From contig NZ_BMMZ01000021.1 of assembly GCF_014646195.1 (NCBI RefSeq), positions 1 through 43,161 of the forward strand: a DNA stretch of 43,161 nucleotides, given 5' to 3'. Origin of the DNA: Microlunatus endophyticus. GTDB taxonomy: Bacteria; Actinomycetota; Actinomycetes; Propionibacteriales; Propionibacteriaceae. The position numbers and the translations under genes are program-made. Within the stretch, counting starts at the first letter, position 1. Each line of letters opens with the position of its first letter. Below the pieces are notes generated by a model that had not been told where the DNA came from, ran no database searches, and saw only the letters and a list, made by a program, of their open reading frames with translations. Shown piece by piece: positions 32,279-40,410 of the stretch.

Positions 32279-33693
32279 TGGTTGAGTTTGAGCGGCCGAG
32301 TCTTCGCGCGCGGTTGATGCCTGCGGTCCAACGGTTGCGACATGCGAACGAGCACTACCTCTCGACCGACAACCTCCACCGTCATCTGCAACAGCTGACG
32401 GCGCATCCCCGACCTGTCGCACCGCCAGGAACGCTGCGCAGGGGCGTCTCGATCACCGCGACATCGGAGCAGGGCTGGCGCGTCTACACCGTGAGCCCGA
32501 CGGGAACACACGCACGAGGAACAGTCATCTACCTCCACGGTGGAGGCTGGATCCACGAGGCGGGACGCACCCACTGGCGGTGGGTCCAGCAAGTGGCCGA
32601 TGAGGCCTCCACAACGGTAATCGTGCCGGTCTATCCGCTTGCGCACGAGGGCGGCACCGCCGCCGAGGTCGTCCCTATCGTCGCGGGCATCTGCGAACAA
32701 GCGAGCGGTCCCGTCGTCGTGATGGGCGATTCTGCCGGCGGCACGATCGCCATGTCAGCCACCCTGCTACTCAGGCAGCGCCAGAAACCACCGGCCCTGA
32801 CCGTTCTGATCTCGCCAGTGCTGGATCTGAGCCTGGCCAATCCCGAGATCGACCGTGTCCAGGCGCGGGACCCGTGGCTGGCCAAGCCTGGCCTGCAGGC
32901 CATCGTCGAAATGTGGGCCGGCGGCCACCTTGAAGATCCGGACTTGAATCCCATCCATGCCGACCTGCAGGGTCTGCCGCCGCTCATGATCTTCAGCGGC
33001 ACTCGGGACATCCTGAACCCTGACACTCAGCTATTTGTCGATCGCGCGATCACCGCCGGGGTCGAAGTCGGCTATACGGAGCTGCGCGAACAGATCCACG
33101 CGTTCCCGCTGCTGCCCACCCCTGAAGGCAAGCGGGCACGCAGCGACATCATCGCGGCAGTCCGCCGGGTAATCGCGGGCAAGAGCCACCCATTCAGCCG
33201 CGAACCTCGAATCGGGCGGTACCCCGCGCACGTCAAGAGTGCGCTCCGGAGGGCGGAGACGGTGCTTCCCCGCAGTGGCAGCATCGACGAGATGCTGGCG
33301 CTCCTGTCAGCGATTCGGGGACGGCCGATCTCACTTCTCACCGAAGACCTCAATCAATCGGTCTCGGGACTTCTGCTGTCGACCGACCAAGCCGACTACA
33401 TCGCAGTCCCCGCGAAGGCATCGCCCGAGCGTCTCTGCGCCATCGTCTGTCACGAGGTAGCACACGCACTCCTGGGGCATGATCACAGCAAGCCACTGAT
33501 CCGCTCACTCATGGACTCCGGACTCTTGCCGGGCATTAACGAGGATTTCGCCCGCTCCATCGTCGCGGCCAGGTACGTGTACATGGATCCCTCCGAGGTT
33601 GATGCTGAGATCGTCGCGACTTTCCTGGCGAAGGAACTACGCCGCCGTGTCCTGCGTGGCGGCGATACGTTCTACGAAGACCGCTGGCGGTAG
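32278..33693 (+). CDS. Fusion of alpha/beta hydrolase (HSL-type esterase) and ImmA/IrrE-like metallopeptidase
   Basis: 471 residues. Residues 1-300 are a hormone-sensitive-lipase-type hydrolase with HGGGW (87-91, oxyanion hole), GDSAGG (150-155, nucleophile Ser152), GTRDIL with Asp244, and EQIHAF with His274: a complete catalytic triad. Residues 325-471 are an ImmA/IrrE-type zinc peptidase: YIAVPAKASPERLCAIVCHE leads into HEVAH (392-396), with Glu444 in VDAEIVATFLA as likely third ligand. Both active sites look intact. ImmA proteases cleave XRE repressors, and the XRE gene is directly upstream and coupled. The hydrolase may bind or degrade an ester or lactone signal and gate the protease; that is inference. 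No signal peptide, so cytoplasmic. Confidence 0.88.
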   Translation: MVEFERPSLRARLMPAVQRLRHANEHYLSTDNLHRHLQQLTAHPRPVAPPGTLRRGVSITATSEQGWRVYTVSPTGTHARGTVIYLHGGGWIHEAGRTHWRWVQQVADEASTTVIVPVYPLAHEGGTAAEVVPIVAGICEQASGPVVVMGDSAGGTIAMSATLLLRQRQKPPALTVLISPVLDLSLANPEIDRVQARDPWLAKPGLQAIVEMWAGGHLEDPDLNPIHADLQGLPPLMIFSGTRDILNPDTQLFVDRAITAGVEVGYTELREQIHAFPLLPTPEGKRARSDIIAAVRRVIAGKSHPFSREPRIGRYPAHVKSALRRAETVLPRSGSIDEMLALLSAIRGRPISLLTEDLNQSVSGLLLSTDQADYIAVPAKASPERLCAIVCHEVAHALLGHDHSKPLIRSLMDSGLLPGINEDFARSIVAARYVYMDPSEVDAEIVATFLAKELRRRVLRGGDTFYEDRWR

Positions 33694-33700
33694 CAGGGCA

Positions 33701-34807
33701 ATGCTCGGCCCCATCGACTGGCGGATCTTCACGGTCGGCGTCGCGGCACTGCTGCTGGGATTGGGACGGCTGTGGCAGCTCCGCAATCGGACGGCCACGC
33801 TCAGCGGCAAGGCCATCATCGTCGCGCAGCTCTCCCTCGGAATGCTGTGCATCGCCTACGGGACCGTTGGAGTCACCGCGCCGTATCTCAACGTGGGTAT
33901 GGCCTTCTGGACCACCGTCAGCGGGCCGCTCATCGGTTCGCTGGAAATTCTCGTACTCACGCTGCAGACCGAACAGGTCCCGCCGGCGGCGGTACGCCGA
34001 GTACTCCTCCGCTCAGGTTTCGTCACTGCGTTCCTACTCGCCACTTGGCTACCGGCCTTCGCCTTCGCAGGCCCAACCGACATCAACTTTGTCCGTTCCC
34101 CCATCAACCCTGCCCTCGTCGCCCACGAGCTCGTCTTCCACGGCTACGTCATCTGGGGTTTATCGCAAACCGTCGTACTGGCCGTGCAACGAGTCCCGCA
34201 AGACATAAGGCGCAGGCCAACCTACGGCACGGCGCTGCTGATCATCGGGGCCGCTGCGGTGGGGTTCGCTCTCATGAACGTGCTCATCCCCTACTACCTC
34301 TTCGCCGGACGCAACCGAACAGCGATGAACGACGTGATCGCACCCAACGTCGTGTTCCTCGCCTCCTTCGTAGTCGGCAGCGCGCTGCTTGCGCTGGGCG
34401 AACGCGTCCAGGACGAGATCGTCGCCCGTTACCGGTTGAGTCAGCTGCGTCGCGTATGGGCACGGGTGATCGAGCTGTCGACGTTCGACCTACGGCTGGC
34501 AACCCACCTACCCGCACCGGACCAGCTGCAGCGGGCATACGTGGAGATCATGGACGCGCTTTGCACCCTCCGGGTCGAGACTGGCCCGCCTCTTAGCGTC
34601 GAACAGGTCGCCGACATCCTGCGCCATGGCGCCGTCTCCGACGACCCCGCGGCACCAACCATCTCCGAAGCGCTGCCCAACCGACGAACGCGTCAAGAGG
34701 ACCTCACCCTCATTCATACCTTGGCCAAGGTCTATCAGCAGAGGACGAACGTCGCTGCCGTCCCATCGGATCTGTCTGCCACCAGCAACCAAGAAGCCAG
34801 CAGCTGA
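33701..34807 (+). CDS. Seven-helix membrane protein of the MAB_1171c-like type
   Basis: 368 residues. Seven hydrophobic segments lie within the first 245 residues: around VGVAALLLGLGRLWQL, VAQLSLGMLCIAYGTVGV, WTTVSGPLIGSLEILVLTL, GFVTAFLLATWLPAFAFA, VFHGYVIWGLSQTVVLAV, GTALLIIGAAAVGFALMNVL and FLASFVVGSALLALGERV. A cytosolic C-terminal domain of about 120 residues follows, with helices (RVWARVIELSTFDLRLA). I know this topology from proteins called MAB_1171c family putative transporters, which sit next to XRE and ImmA-like genes in actinobacteria. ATG 7 bp after the fusion gene. It may be the sensor or exporter of the module. Confidence 0.78.
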   Translation: MLGPIDWRIFTVGVAALLLGLGRLWQLRNRTATLSGKAIIVAQLSLGMLCIAYGTVGVTAPYLNVGMAFWTTVSGPLIGSLEILVLTLQTEQVPPAAVRRVLLRSGFVTAFLLATWLPAFAFAGPTDINFVRSPINPALVAHELVFHGYVIWGLSQTVVLAVQRVPQDIRRRPTYGTALLIIGAAAVGFALMNVLIPYYLFAGRNRTAMNDVIAPNVVFLASFVVGSALLALGERVQDEIVARYRLSQLRRVWARVIELSTFDLRLATHLPAPDQLQRAYVEIMDALCTLRVETGPPLSVEQVADILRHGAVSDDPAAPTISEALPNRRTRQEDLTLIHTLAKVYQQRTNVAAVPSDLSATSNQEASS

Positions 34808-34931
34808 ACCTCACCAGGAAATGCTGCTCATCGGCATAGATGTTCAAAGGCCCGCCGTGCGCGCAATGGACGTGGAGCGGCGGCTCGGCGCGACCTCCAG
34901 CCATCCATCCCCCGATGGCGCTTATTGGGAA

Positions 34932-35411
34932 CTATGCAGGACGCGTCGAGGATTGGCGAAGATCGGCGATCACCGGAGCGACCGCATCGTGCAATCTCTG
35001 CAACTCCGCCGCCAGCGGCTCTGAAGAATCGCCCACGAAAGCTAAAACCCCGGCGGCCCGGACCACAGCATCCTCGGCCCTTCGCCCGCCATCTGCCCCG
35101 GACACACGTTCGACGTCGGCGGCACGTCCGCGGTTGAAGGCGGCCAAGTCCACACGCAGCTGATCCACCACACTCTCAAAATGCGCTAGCCGCTTCCTCA
35201 GTTGCCGCTCCTCCTTCTCCGCCGCACGGCGGCAAAAGTCGGAGCAAAACGCCTGCGGTCGTCCTGGACCAACCACCCGAGTAAACGGCTGCCTACACGC
35301 CGGCCGCGCACAGTAGTCGGGGAGCTCCTGAACCTCGGTCGTCGGGCCCGCCGTTCGAGCGCGCGACGAACCACGCCTCGTCGTCGCCCCGTCGGTCGCC
35401 ACGATCGACAC
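34932..35411 (-). CDS. Zinc-finger plus coiled-coil protein
   Basis: About 159 residues from the chosen GTG at 35409-35411. A four-cysteine motif, YCARPACRQPFTR then AFCSDFCRRAAEK, has the spacing CxxxxC and CxxxC and looks like a zinc-binding knuckle. It is followed by a long charged helix (EERQLRKRLAHFESVVDQLR) and an acidic helical C-terminus. Longer frames (TTG at 35453) would run through a near-perfect palindrome that is better read as its operator. GGAG and GGAGGA lie upstream of the GTG. Convergent with the membrane protein gene. Possibly a DNA-binding maintenance protein; no family name recognised. Confidence 0.7.
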   Translation of the reverse strand: MSIVATDGATTRRGSSRARTAGPTTEVQELPDYCARPACRQPFTRVVGPGRPQAFCSDFCRRAAEKEERQLRKRLAHFESVVDQLRVDLAAFNRGRAADVERVSGADGGRRAEDAVVRAAGVLAFVGDSSEPLAAELQRLHDAVAPVIADLRQSSTRPA

Positions 35412-35424
35412 TCCTCCGCTCCGG

Positions 35425-35446
35425 CGGAAATATGCGCGTATTTCCG
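35425..35446 (-). promoter_or_regulatory. 22-bp near-palindrome upstream of the zinc-finger gene
   Basis: CGGAAATATGC (35425-35435) pairs with GCGTATTTCCG (35436-35446) with one mismatch and no spacer. It sits 14 bp before the likely GTG start and is a strong operator candidate, perhaps for autoregulation. Confidence 0.55.
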
Positions 35447-35743
35447 AGACCAAAGTCTATGCCGTCAAGCCTCCGTGGCCAGGACATTCGTAGCGGCAAG
35501 TCCCAATAGCTTCGGTAGATGAGCGCCGCGGCACGCCAACTGTCTTACGCGCAATATACGCGGTATCGGATGCAGAGAGACTTTCCTCAGGCGAAGATTG
35601 CGACCGCGCCATGAGCGAAGGAGATCAGCCCGTGAGGCATCGATCCATGACGATCGGCCGGTGCCTAGTTGGGTGCCGAGTTATTAACAGAACTCCGGTG
35701 CGCCTCCCACACCGCACGCCAACCTCCTGCCAAACTCCTCAGC
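35447..35743. other. Intergenic region upstream of the small RHH gene
   Basis: About 300 bp between two divergent genes. It holds GAGTT/AACTC arms around ATTAACAG near 35680-35697. TTATTAACA within this differs by one base from the DnaA-box consensus TTATNCACA; a single copy is weak evidence for an origin. No gene seen. Confidence 0.3.
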
Positions 35744-35983
35744 ATGCCTAGTCCCAGGCCAGCCACCGAACGCAGGCCGGTCGGGCGGCCAAGGGCCAAC
35801 CGCGCTGTCAGAACCGTCAGTGCTCAGTTCGACGCCGACACCGCCGACCAACTACTCCAGACCAGCCATCGCATGGGCCTCACCGCGAGCCAGGTCCTGC
35901 GTGACCTAGTCAGTGAATTTCTTCACGAACACGGCGAAAGCCAGCCGATCGACCCCCACCAGAAGGAGCTACCCGAGATGTAA
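35744..35983 (+). CDS. Small ribbon-helix-helix protein (CopG-like), 79 aa
   Basis: The N-terminus is basic (RRPVGRPRANRAVR). A strand TVSAQFD is followed by two helices, DTADQLLQTSHRMG and TASQVLRDLVSEFL, which is the ribbon-helix-helix fold. Such proteins are small dimeric repressors, often setting plasmid copy number just upstream of the replication gene, and the initiator gene follows here after 167 bp. ATG at 35744 has no clear ribosome site. A hairpin lies 20 bp after the stop. Confidence 0.72.
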   Translation: MPSPRPATERRPVGRPRANRAVRTVSAQFDADTADQLLQTSHRMGLTASQVLRDLVSEFLHEHGESQPIDPHQKELPEM

Positions 35984-36003
35984 CGAAGCACAGAAATGAC
36001 GAA

Positions 36004-36025
36004 AGCCCCCGCGGCAACGGAGGCT
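36004..36025 (+). terminator. Hairpin after the RHH gene
   Basis: AGCCCCCG (36004-36011) pairs with CGGAGGCT (36018-36025), one mismatch, 6-nt loop. It is followed by TAG rather than a T-run. Placed between the RHH gene and the initiator, it could be a terminator or attenuator. Confidence 0.4.
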
Positions 36026-36150
36026 TAGACGTCATAGACCGATATACCGAGAAACATCCGGGCCGGCAAGCCCTGACCTTCTCGAAGAGTTCGACACCGG
36101 GCGAGGAGTCGGACGTCGTGTTTTGTACTCCCTCTCACAGGAGCAACGCC

Positions 36151-38043
36151 ATGCTAGCAGCAGACCCTGCTCACATTCCTGACAAGAGCGACCCATCGGC
36201 GTGTCCGGCCGAACCCAACGCCCCAGCCGCCGCGTGGGAAGCAGTCGCGCACCACATCGCGCAACAGCCACACATGCGCGTCTCCCGTGACGGCGGAAAG
36301 ACCTACCCGGCATCACGCATCCGCCGGCTGACGCTTCGTCCGCCGAACCAGCCGGCCGCCGTCCCAACCTACGACCGCCATGGCACCACCCGCTGTGTCG
36401 TCTTTGACCTCGACGCCCACGACGGCACCTCCGACAGCCGAGAACGCGTCGAACACGACAACCACACACTCCAACAACTCCTGGGCGACGACCACCTAAT
36501 CGCCGACCAGTCCCCCAACGGTGGCCGCCACATCTACCTACTGCTGCCTGCCCCCGCACCGATCTGGGAAGTCCGGGCCGTCCTCGCCCACCTCGCACCG
36601 CAGCTTTCCAGCCTCGACCCGACCTGCATGCTCAACCCCGTTGCAGGCCTCATCCGCCCACCGGGATCACGACACGGCAGCGGAGGCCACCAACAACTCA
36701 TCACTCCGCTCCCCCGCGCCGTCGCCATCACCACCCACCGCGCCCCCCGTGGCCTTTGGCCGACCCTGCTCGCTGCGGCTCAAGCCACCAGCCGCCCTAC
36801 TAGCACGCCGCCGACGCCGAGCGACGAGCCGCCGGACCACTCGAGACTCACAACACCTTCGACAGCGGAGGCTGAAGCGACCAACAACCTCAGCGATCGC
36901 ATCCAGCGACTAGCCCGCACCGGCGATCACACCGGCTACAGAAGCCACAGTGAAGCTCGCCAGGCCGTGATCACCGGCTGCGTTCGGGCCGGCTGGAAGC
37001 TGGCCCAGCTCATCTCCCGCATCGAGGACGGCCGCTGGCCAGGCCTCGCCGCTATGTACAGCCGCTACGGCAACCGACACTCCCGCAAAGCCATCGTTCG
37101 GGACTGGAACAAAGCCCACAGCTGGCTACCACCCCAGAAACAACATCCACGTAATTCTCTCCACCAACGCAACACAAGGGAGCACAAGTCACACCCCCCA
37201 ACCAAACCAGGCGCCGGGGGGTACCAGGACGTGCGGACTTGGCAAAGCGCTCTGGCTATCGCGGAACGCACCCGGTGGCAAAACGAGCCAACATTGATAC
37301 TGGTGGCACGCGCAGTCGGGCGCGCGGCTCAGCTGAACGGTGGCCTACACAGCGACCACGGCGACAGATCGATATCACTTGGCACCGGGCTGGATATCGG
37401 AACGGTCAGCAGAGCACTACGGCGACTTCGCGACGAGGACGAACCATTGATCTCTCGGGTTGAAGAAGATCGAGGTGTGCACGCGGACGTATACGAACTG
37501 AACATTCCAGGCGGCATGAGCGAAGCCGCGACTGGCCGGCCATGGCGACCAGGCACGTTGCATGCCCTCCGCCCCGTGTTCCGGGAACTTGGACGACCAG
37601 CAGCCTTCGTATACGAAGAACTGGCGACTAGGCGAGCGCCACAAGGAATTCCTGAGCTCACGGAGAGTGTGCCCTACCAAGCTTCAGCGGTGCGGGATGC
37701 GTTGCACACACTCGAACAATGGGGGTTAGCCGAGCGCAGCGGCGCGGGCTGGATCTCCGGGCCACGAAGCCCCGAGGATGTCGGCGAACGACTGGGAACC
37801 CACGACCTCATCGTCGAGCTCGCCGCGCGCTATGCGGAACAACGTCTGATCTACAGGCTCTGGCTGGCGAGCCGAGGCAACTCGGCCGCAATGACGGCAC
37901 TAGCGGCGAGAGTATCGCCGACCGACAGATTTACCCGAAGTGCGGGACAGCCGGCCCGAGCACCGGCTCAAAGCCACGACGAGCTGACTGCACAGGTCGT
38001 GGCCTTGATCGAGGCACAACTCGGTGCGCAACGTGTGGCCTAG
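36151..38043 (+). CDS. Plasmid replication initiator with archaeo-eukaryotic primase-like domain
   Basis: 630 residues. The N-terminal 230 residues show the AEP (prim-pol) motifs: CVVFDLDAHDG with Asp86 and Asp88, SPNGGRHIYLLL (121-132, the sxH motif with His127) and IRPPGSRHGSGGHQ (168-181). A middle helical part (about 255-340, WKLAQLISRIEDGRWPGLAA) resembles the PriCT region. The C-terminal third holds winged-helix segments (LGTGLDIGTVSRALRRLRDE and YQASAVRDALHTLEQWGLAE). This is the layout of actinobacterial plasmid Rep proteins that prime their own origin. ATG at 36151 with AGGAG 7 nt upstream. The partition locus follows directly, fitting a rep-par backbone. Confidence 0.85.
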   Translation: MLAADPAHIPDKSDPSACPAEPNAPAAAWEAVAHHIAQQPHMRVSRDGGKTYPASRIRRLTLRPPNQPAAVPTYDRHGTTRCVVFDLDAHDGTSDSRERVEHDNHTLQQLLGDDHLIADQSPNGGRHIYLLLPAPAPIWEVRAVLAHLAPQLSSLDPTCMLNPVAGLIRPPGSRHGSGGHQQLITPLPRAVAITTHRAPRGLWPTLLAAAQATSRPTSTPPTPSDEPPDHSRLTTPSTAEAEATNNLSDRIQRLARTGDHTGYRSHSEARQAVITGCVRAGWKLAQLISRIEDGRWPGLAAMYSRYGNRHSRKAIVRDWNKAHSWLPPQKQHPRNSLHQRNTREHKSHPPTKPGAGGYQDVRTWQSALAIAERTRWQNEPTLILVARAVGRAAQLNGGLHSDHGDRSISLGTGLDIGTVSRALRRLRDEDEPLISRVEEDRGVHADVYELNIPGGMSEAATGRPWRPGTLHALRPVFRELGRPAAFVYEELATRRAPQGIPELTESVPYQASAVRDALHTLEQWGLAERSGAGWISGPRSPEDVGERLGTHDLIVELAARYAEQRLIYRLWLASRGNSAAMTALAARVSPTDRFTRSAGQPARAPAQSHDELTAQVVALIEAQLGAQRVA

Positions 38044-38081
38044 GCTGTCGGTTAGCGCTGGATTTTGCTTGTGTCATGCAA

Positions 38082-38400
38082 TATGGCGTCCTATATGGCG
38101 GTCTGTATCGCAGGTATCATGAGATCACAGCAAGGTGCGCTGTCTGGCAGTTGTTATGGAACGACTGTATCGCCTGTAGGTGGCCGTTGAAATGTGGCAG
38201 GAAGTCACGAGTGCGATGTGGCGCTGTTAGCTATACAGCCATAGGACAGCTCAGGGTCTTGTCGATGCTGCGAGGCCTATCGCGGACCGTATTGCACGCT
38301 GCGTGGCATGCAGTATGGCGCACGAGATATGACATCCTTGTGGCGTGTCGATGGCGTGTGTACATCATGCACGCTGGCATGATCAGCGCTATGGCATTGC
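38082..38400 (+). repeat. 12-bp-phased TATGGCR heptads upstream of parA (centromere/operator candidate)
   Basis: The 347-bp gap (38044-38390) is filled with TATGGCR-like heptads. TATGGCG at 38082 and 38094 and TATCGCA at 38106 are exactly 12 bp apart. TATCGCG (38278), TATTGCA (38290), CGTGGCA (38302) and TATGGCG (38314) form a second run at 12 bp. Related copies lie at 38155, 38168, 38193, 38217, 38339 and 38350, and the last, TATGGCA (38390), contains the parA start codon. A 12-bp phase near one helix turn fits cooperative binding by an RHH protein. Confidence 0.7.
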
Positions 38401-39308
38401 AAAGAGCAGTCGCTATCGGCAACGGCAAAGGTGGCTGTGGAAAGAGCAGCACGGCGGCCGCCGTCGCCGGACTGAGCGCGGCGGCTGACTATGAAGTCGT
38501 GCTCGTCGACCTGGATCCGCAAGGTGACCTAGCCGACGAGCTCGGCGTCCGCGACCATCCCGACAATGACGGGGGAGACGGTCTACTGCGGGCCGTAACA
38601 GCCGGCGTGCCACTTCCGAAACCGATCCAGGCCCGTCCCAACTTGTACCTTGTCCCGGGCGGACCAGCTCTTTACGACCTCAGCGGCGTACTGCTTTCAC
38701 GACAATCGCGCGGGCAATCCGTCTCGGATGCACTGACGAACGCGCTCCAGCCGATCGCCGATAACGCCGAGCTCTGCATTATCGACACCCCGCCGGGCGA
38801 CGTCCTGCTGCAAAACCTCGCCCTCACCGCCGCACGCTGGCTAATCATTCCGACGACCGTCGACACATCGTCCATTCGCGCTCTCCACAACATCGCGGAC
38901 CGGGTCGGCGAAGCCCGACGAGACAACGGCGACCTCGAGGTGCTCGGCGTGGTGCTGTGGAACATTCCAGTCGCCGCCAAACGAATCCGACGCGAAGCTC
39001 GGGCCACCATCGACCAGGTCCTCGGGAAAGGCACAACCATGTTTACGACCACGATTAGATCGGCGCCCGCTGCCGCCTACGAGGTCCGCGTTCAAGGAAA
39101 GCTCGTGCACGAGCTGGCCGAGGCCGTCGAAGGCGCCGAACCGTTCTGGAAAGCCCTGCGGGAAGGCAGGGAAGTCCGCACTCCAGGCACAGCCCCAGCG
39201 CTCGCCGCTGAATACATACAACTGACCGACGAGATCCTCACCCGCATGGCCGCAGCGGAAGCTGACGCCGGAGCCGGTGCCCCGCCCATGGAAGCTATGG
39301 TCCCGTGA
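38391..39308 (+). CDS. parA: ParA-type partition ATPase
   Basis: 305 residues. Deviant Walker A KGGCGKSST (13-21), switch VLVDLDPQG (37-45) and Walker B LCIIDTPPG (128-136) are diagnostic of ParA. The protein lacks an N-terminal DNA-binding domain, so it is of the short (type Ib or chromosomal-like) class that pairs with small RHH partners. The next gene is exactly such a partner. The start ATG lies within a TATGGCA heptad; in-frame ATGs 12 and 24 bp earlier are possible, and none has a good ribosome site, so the mRNA may be leaderless. It moves plasmid copies apart on the nucleoid. Confidence 0.92.
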   Translation: MALQRAVAIGNGKGGCGKSSTAAAVAGLSAAADYEVVLVDLDPQGDLADELGVRDHPDNDGGDGLLRAVTAGVPLPKPIQARPNLYLVPGGPALYDLSGVLLSRQSRGQSVSDALTNALQPIADNAELCIIDTPPGDVLLQNLALTAARWLIIPTTVDTSSIRALHNIADRVGEARRDNGDLEVLGVVLWNIPVAAKRIRREARATIDQVLGKGTTMFTTTIRSAPAAAYEVRVQGKLVHELAEAVEGAEPFWKALREGREVRTPGTAPALAAEYIQLTDEILTRMAAAEADAGAGAPPMEAMVP

Positions 39309-39339
39309 TCGCCATGAATGAGTGGTCACACTGCGGGGA

Positions 39340-39395
39340 TATGGCATGGAGTATGGAAGGTACTGTAACGGGGCATATGGCATGTCATATGCCCC
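39340..39395 (+). repeat. Second 12-bp-phased heptad array and palindrome before the RHH partition gene
   Basis: TATGGCA (39340), TATGGAA (39352), TGTAACG (39364), TATGGCA (39376) and TATGCCC (39388) follow each other at exactly 12 bp. The last two lie within a perfect inverted repeat with arms GGGGCATATG (39370-39379) and CATATGCCCC (39386-39395) and a 6-nt centre. The array lies between parA and the RHH gene, 23 bp before the latter's start: likely parS and/or operator. Confidence 0.75.
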
Positions 39396-39417
39396 GAACC
39401 CCGGGAGGCGGGCTCAG

Positions 39418-40047
39418 ATGAGTACAGACGAGGAACCGACGCTCCCAGGCCACAGAATCGCGTCCCTCGGACAACGACTGGCACCGCGTGCACACAGCGC
39501 CCCGCCAGCTGACCCAGCCTCAATCGACCGCCGATCTCAGGGTGGTGTTATCAACCAGGGGGAGCCGACGGAGCGACGCAGAAGTCGCCAGCCGGGCTCA
39601 GGAACGTCAACCACTGGCGGCGCACCAAAGAGCGGGACAACACCCGCCCGAGCGGCTCGGGGGCGGCCCGACGCAACCAACGACATCATCCGGAATGTCG
39701 CCATCAGCCTCACAGTGGCCAGCCGTGAGGCACTCCGGCGAGCCGCCCGCATCGCAGAGGTCAGTCAAGCGGAGATCATCTACGAAGCACTCGAAACCTA
39801 CGTCGCCGCTGGCGGCCGGGCGCCGGACCCAGAGCAGGCGAACGGTAACGGACTATTCCACCGCCGCCCAGTGACGACCGGACTTCCCCGCAGCATGCAC
39901 ACCGTACGAATGCCTGCTGCGAACGTCGACATCATCGATGGCCTCGTCGCCGAAACTGGCCACCCGAACCGATCGGCCCTAATCGAAGCCGCGCTTACAC
40001 ACAAACTCGATGCGCCCGAGCCCGATCGCGAACCACCGTTGCATTGA
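39418..40047 (+). CDS. Double ribbon-helix-helix partition protein (ParB-equivalent)
   Basis: 209 residues. The N-terminal 80 residues are disordered and basic, as in partner proteins that contact ParA through a flexible arm. Two RHH-like units follow: NVAISLTVASREALRRAARI with SQAEIIYEALETYV (93-129), and HTVRMPAANVDIIDGLVAET with NRSALIEAALTHKL (161-197). The ATG at 39418-39420 has GGGAGG upstream. Position after parA and behind the heptad array suggests that it binds these repeats, forms the segregation complex and represses par. A single chain with two RHH units would resemble a covalent dimer. Confidence 0.78.
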   Translation: MSTDEEPTLPGHRIASLGQRLAPRAHSAPPADPASIDRRSQGGVINQGEPTERRRSRQPGSGTSTTGGAPKSGTTPARAARGRPDATNDIIRNVAISLTVASREALRRAARIAEVSQAEIIYEALETYVAAGGRAPDPEQANGNGLFHRRPVTTGLPRSMHTVRMPAANVDIIDGLVAETGHPNRSALIEAALTHKLDAPEPDREPPLH

Positions 40048-40410
40048 CGCCGCGCCGGCCAGCTCATGGGCATCGTTTCCTTGCTCCTCGGTGGCTGATT
40101 CCCGCCGGCCCGGCGTGGGGGGGGTGTGCGGTGCGGCGGGTGATGCCGGTCGTCGATCGCTTGCCAGCGTTCACCCAGCTGCTCAGGCAGCCTCCGCGGC
40201 GGGAGGCCCGGCACCGCCGACGCCGGGCATGGGCACCGTGACGAACCGACCGTCTGGCAAGAGACGCGCCGTCACCAACATCGACATCCAAGGCCGATAA
40301 GAAGCGGGCAGCGCGAACATCGGGTGGTACGGACCCGATCAGACGGGATCGCCCAGATGCTAACGTCCGCGTGTTCGATTACGCTGGCGGCTGTGACTGG
40401 AGAGATCACC
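40048..40410. other. Stretch without a convincing gene
   Basis: An open plus-strand frame ends at 40300 with protein-like MGTVTNRPSGKRRAVTNIDI, but the sequence before it looks non-coding. It could be a 23-residue peptide or the remnant of a lost gene. A run of nine G lies near 40126. No inverted repeats of note were found. Confidence 0.35.
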
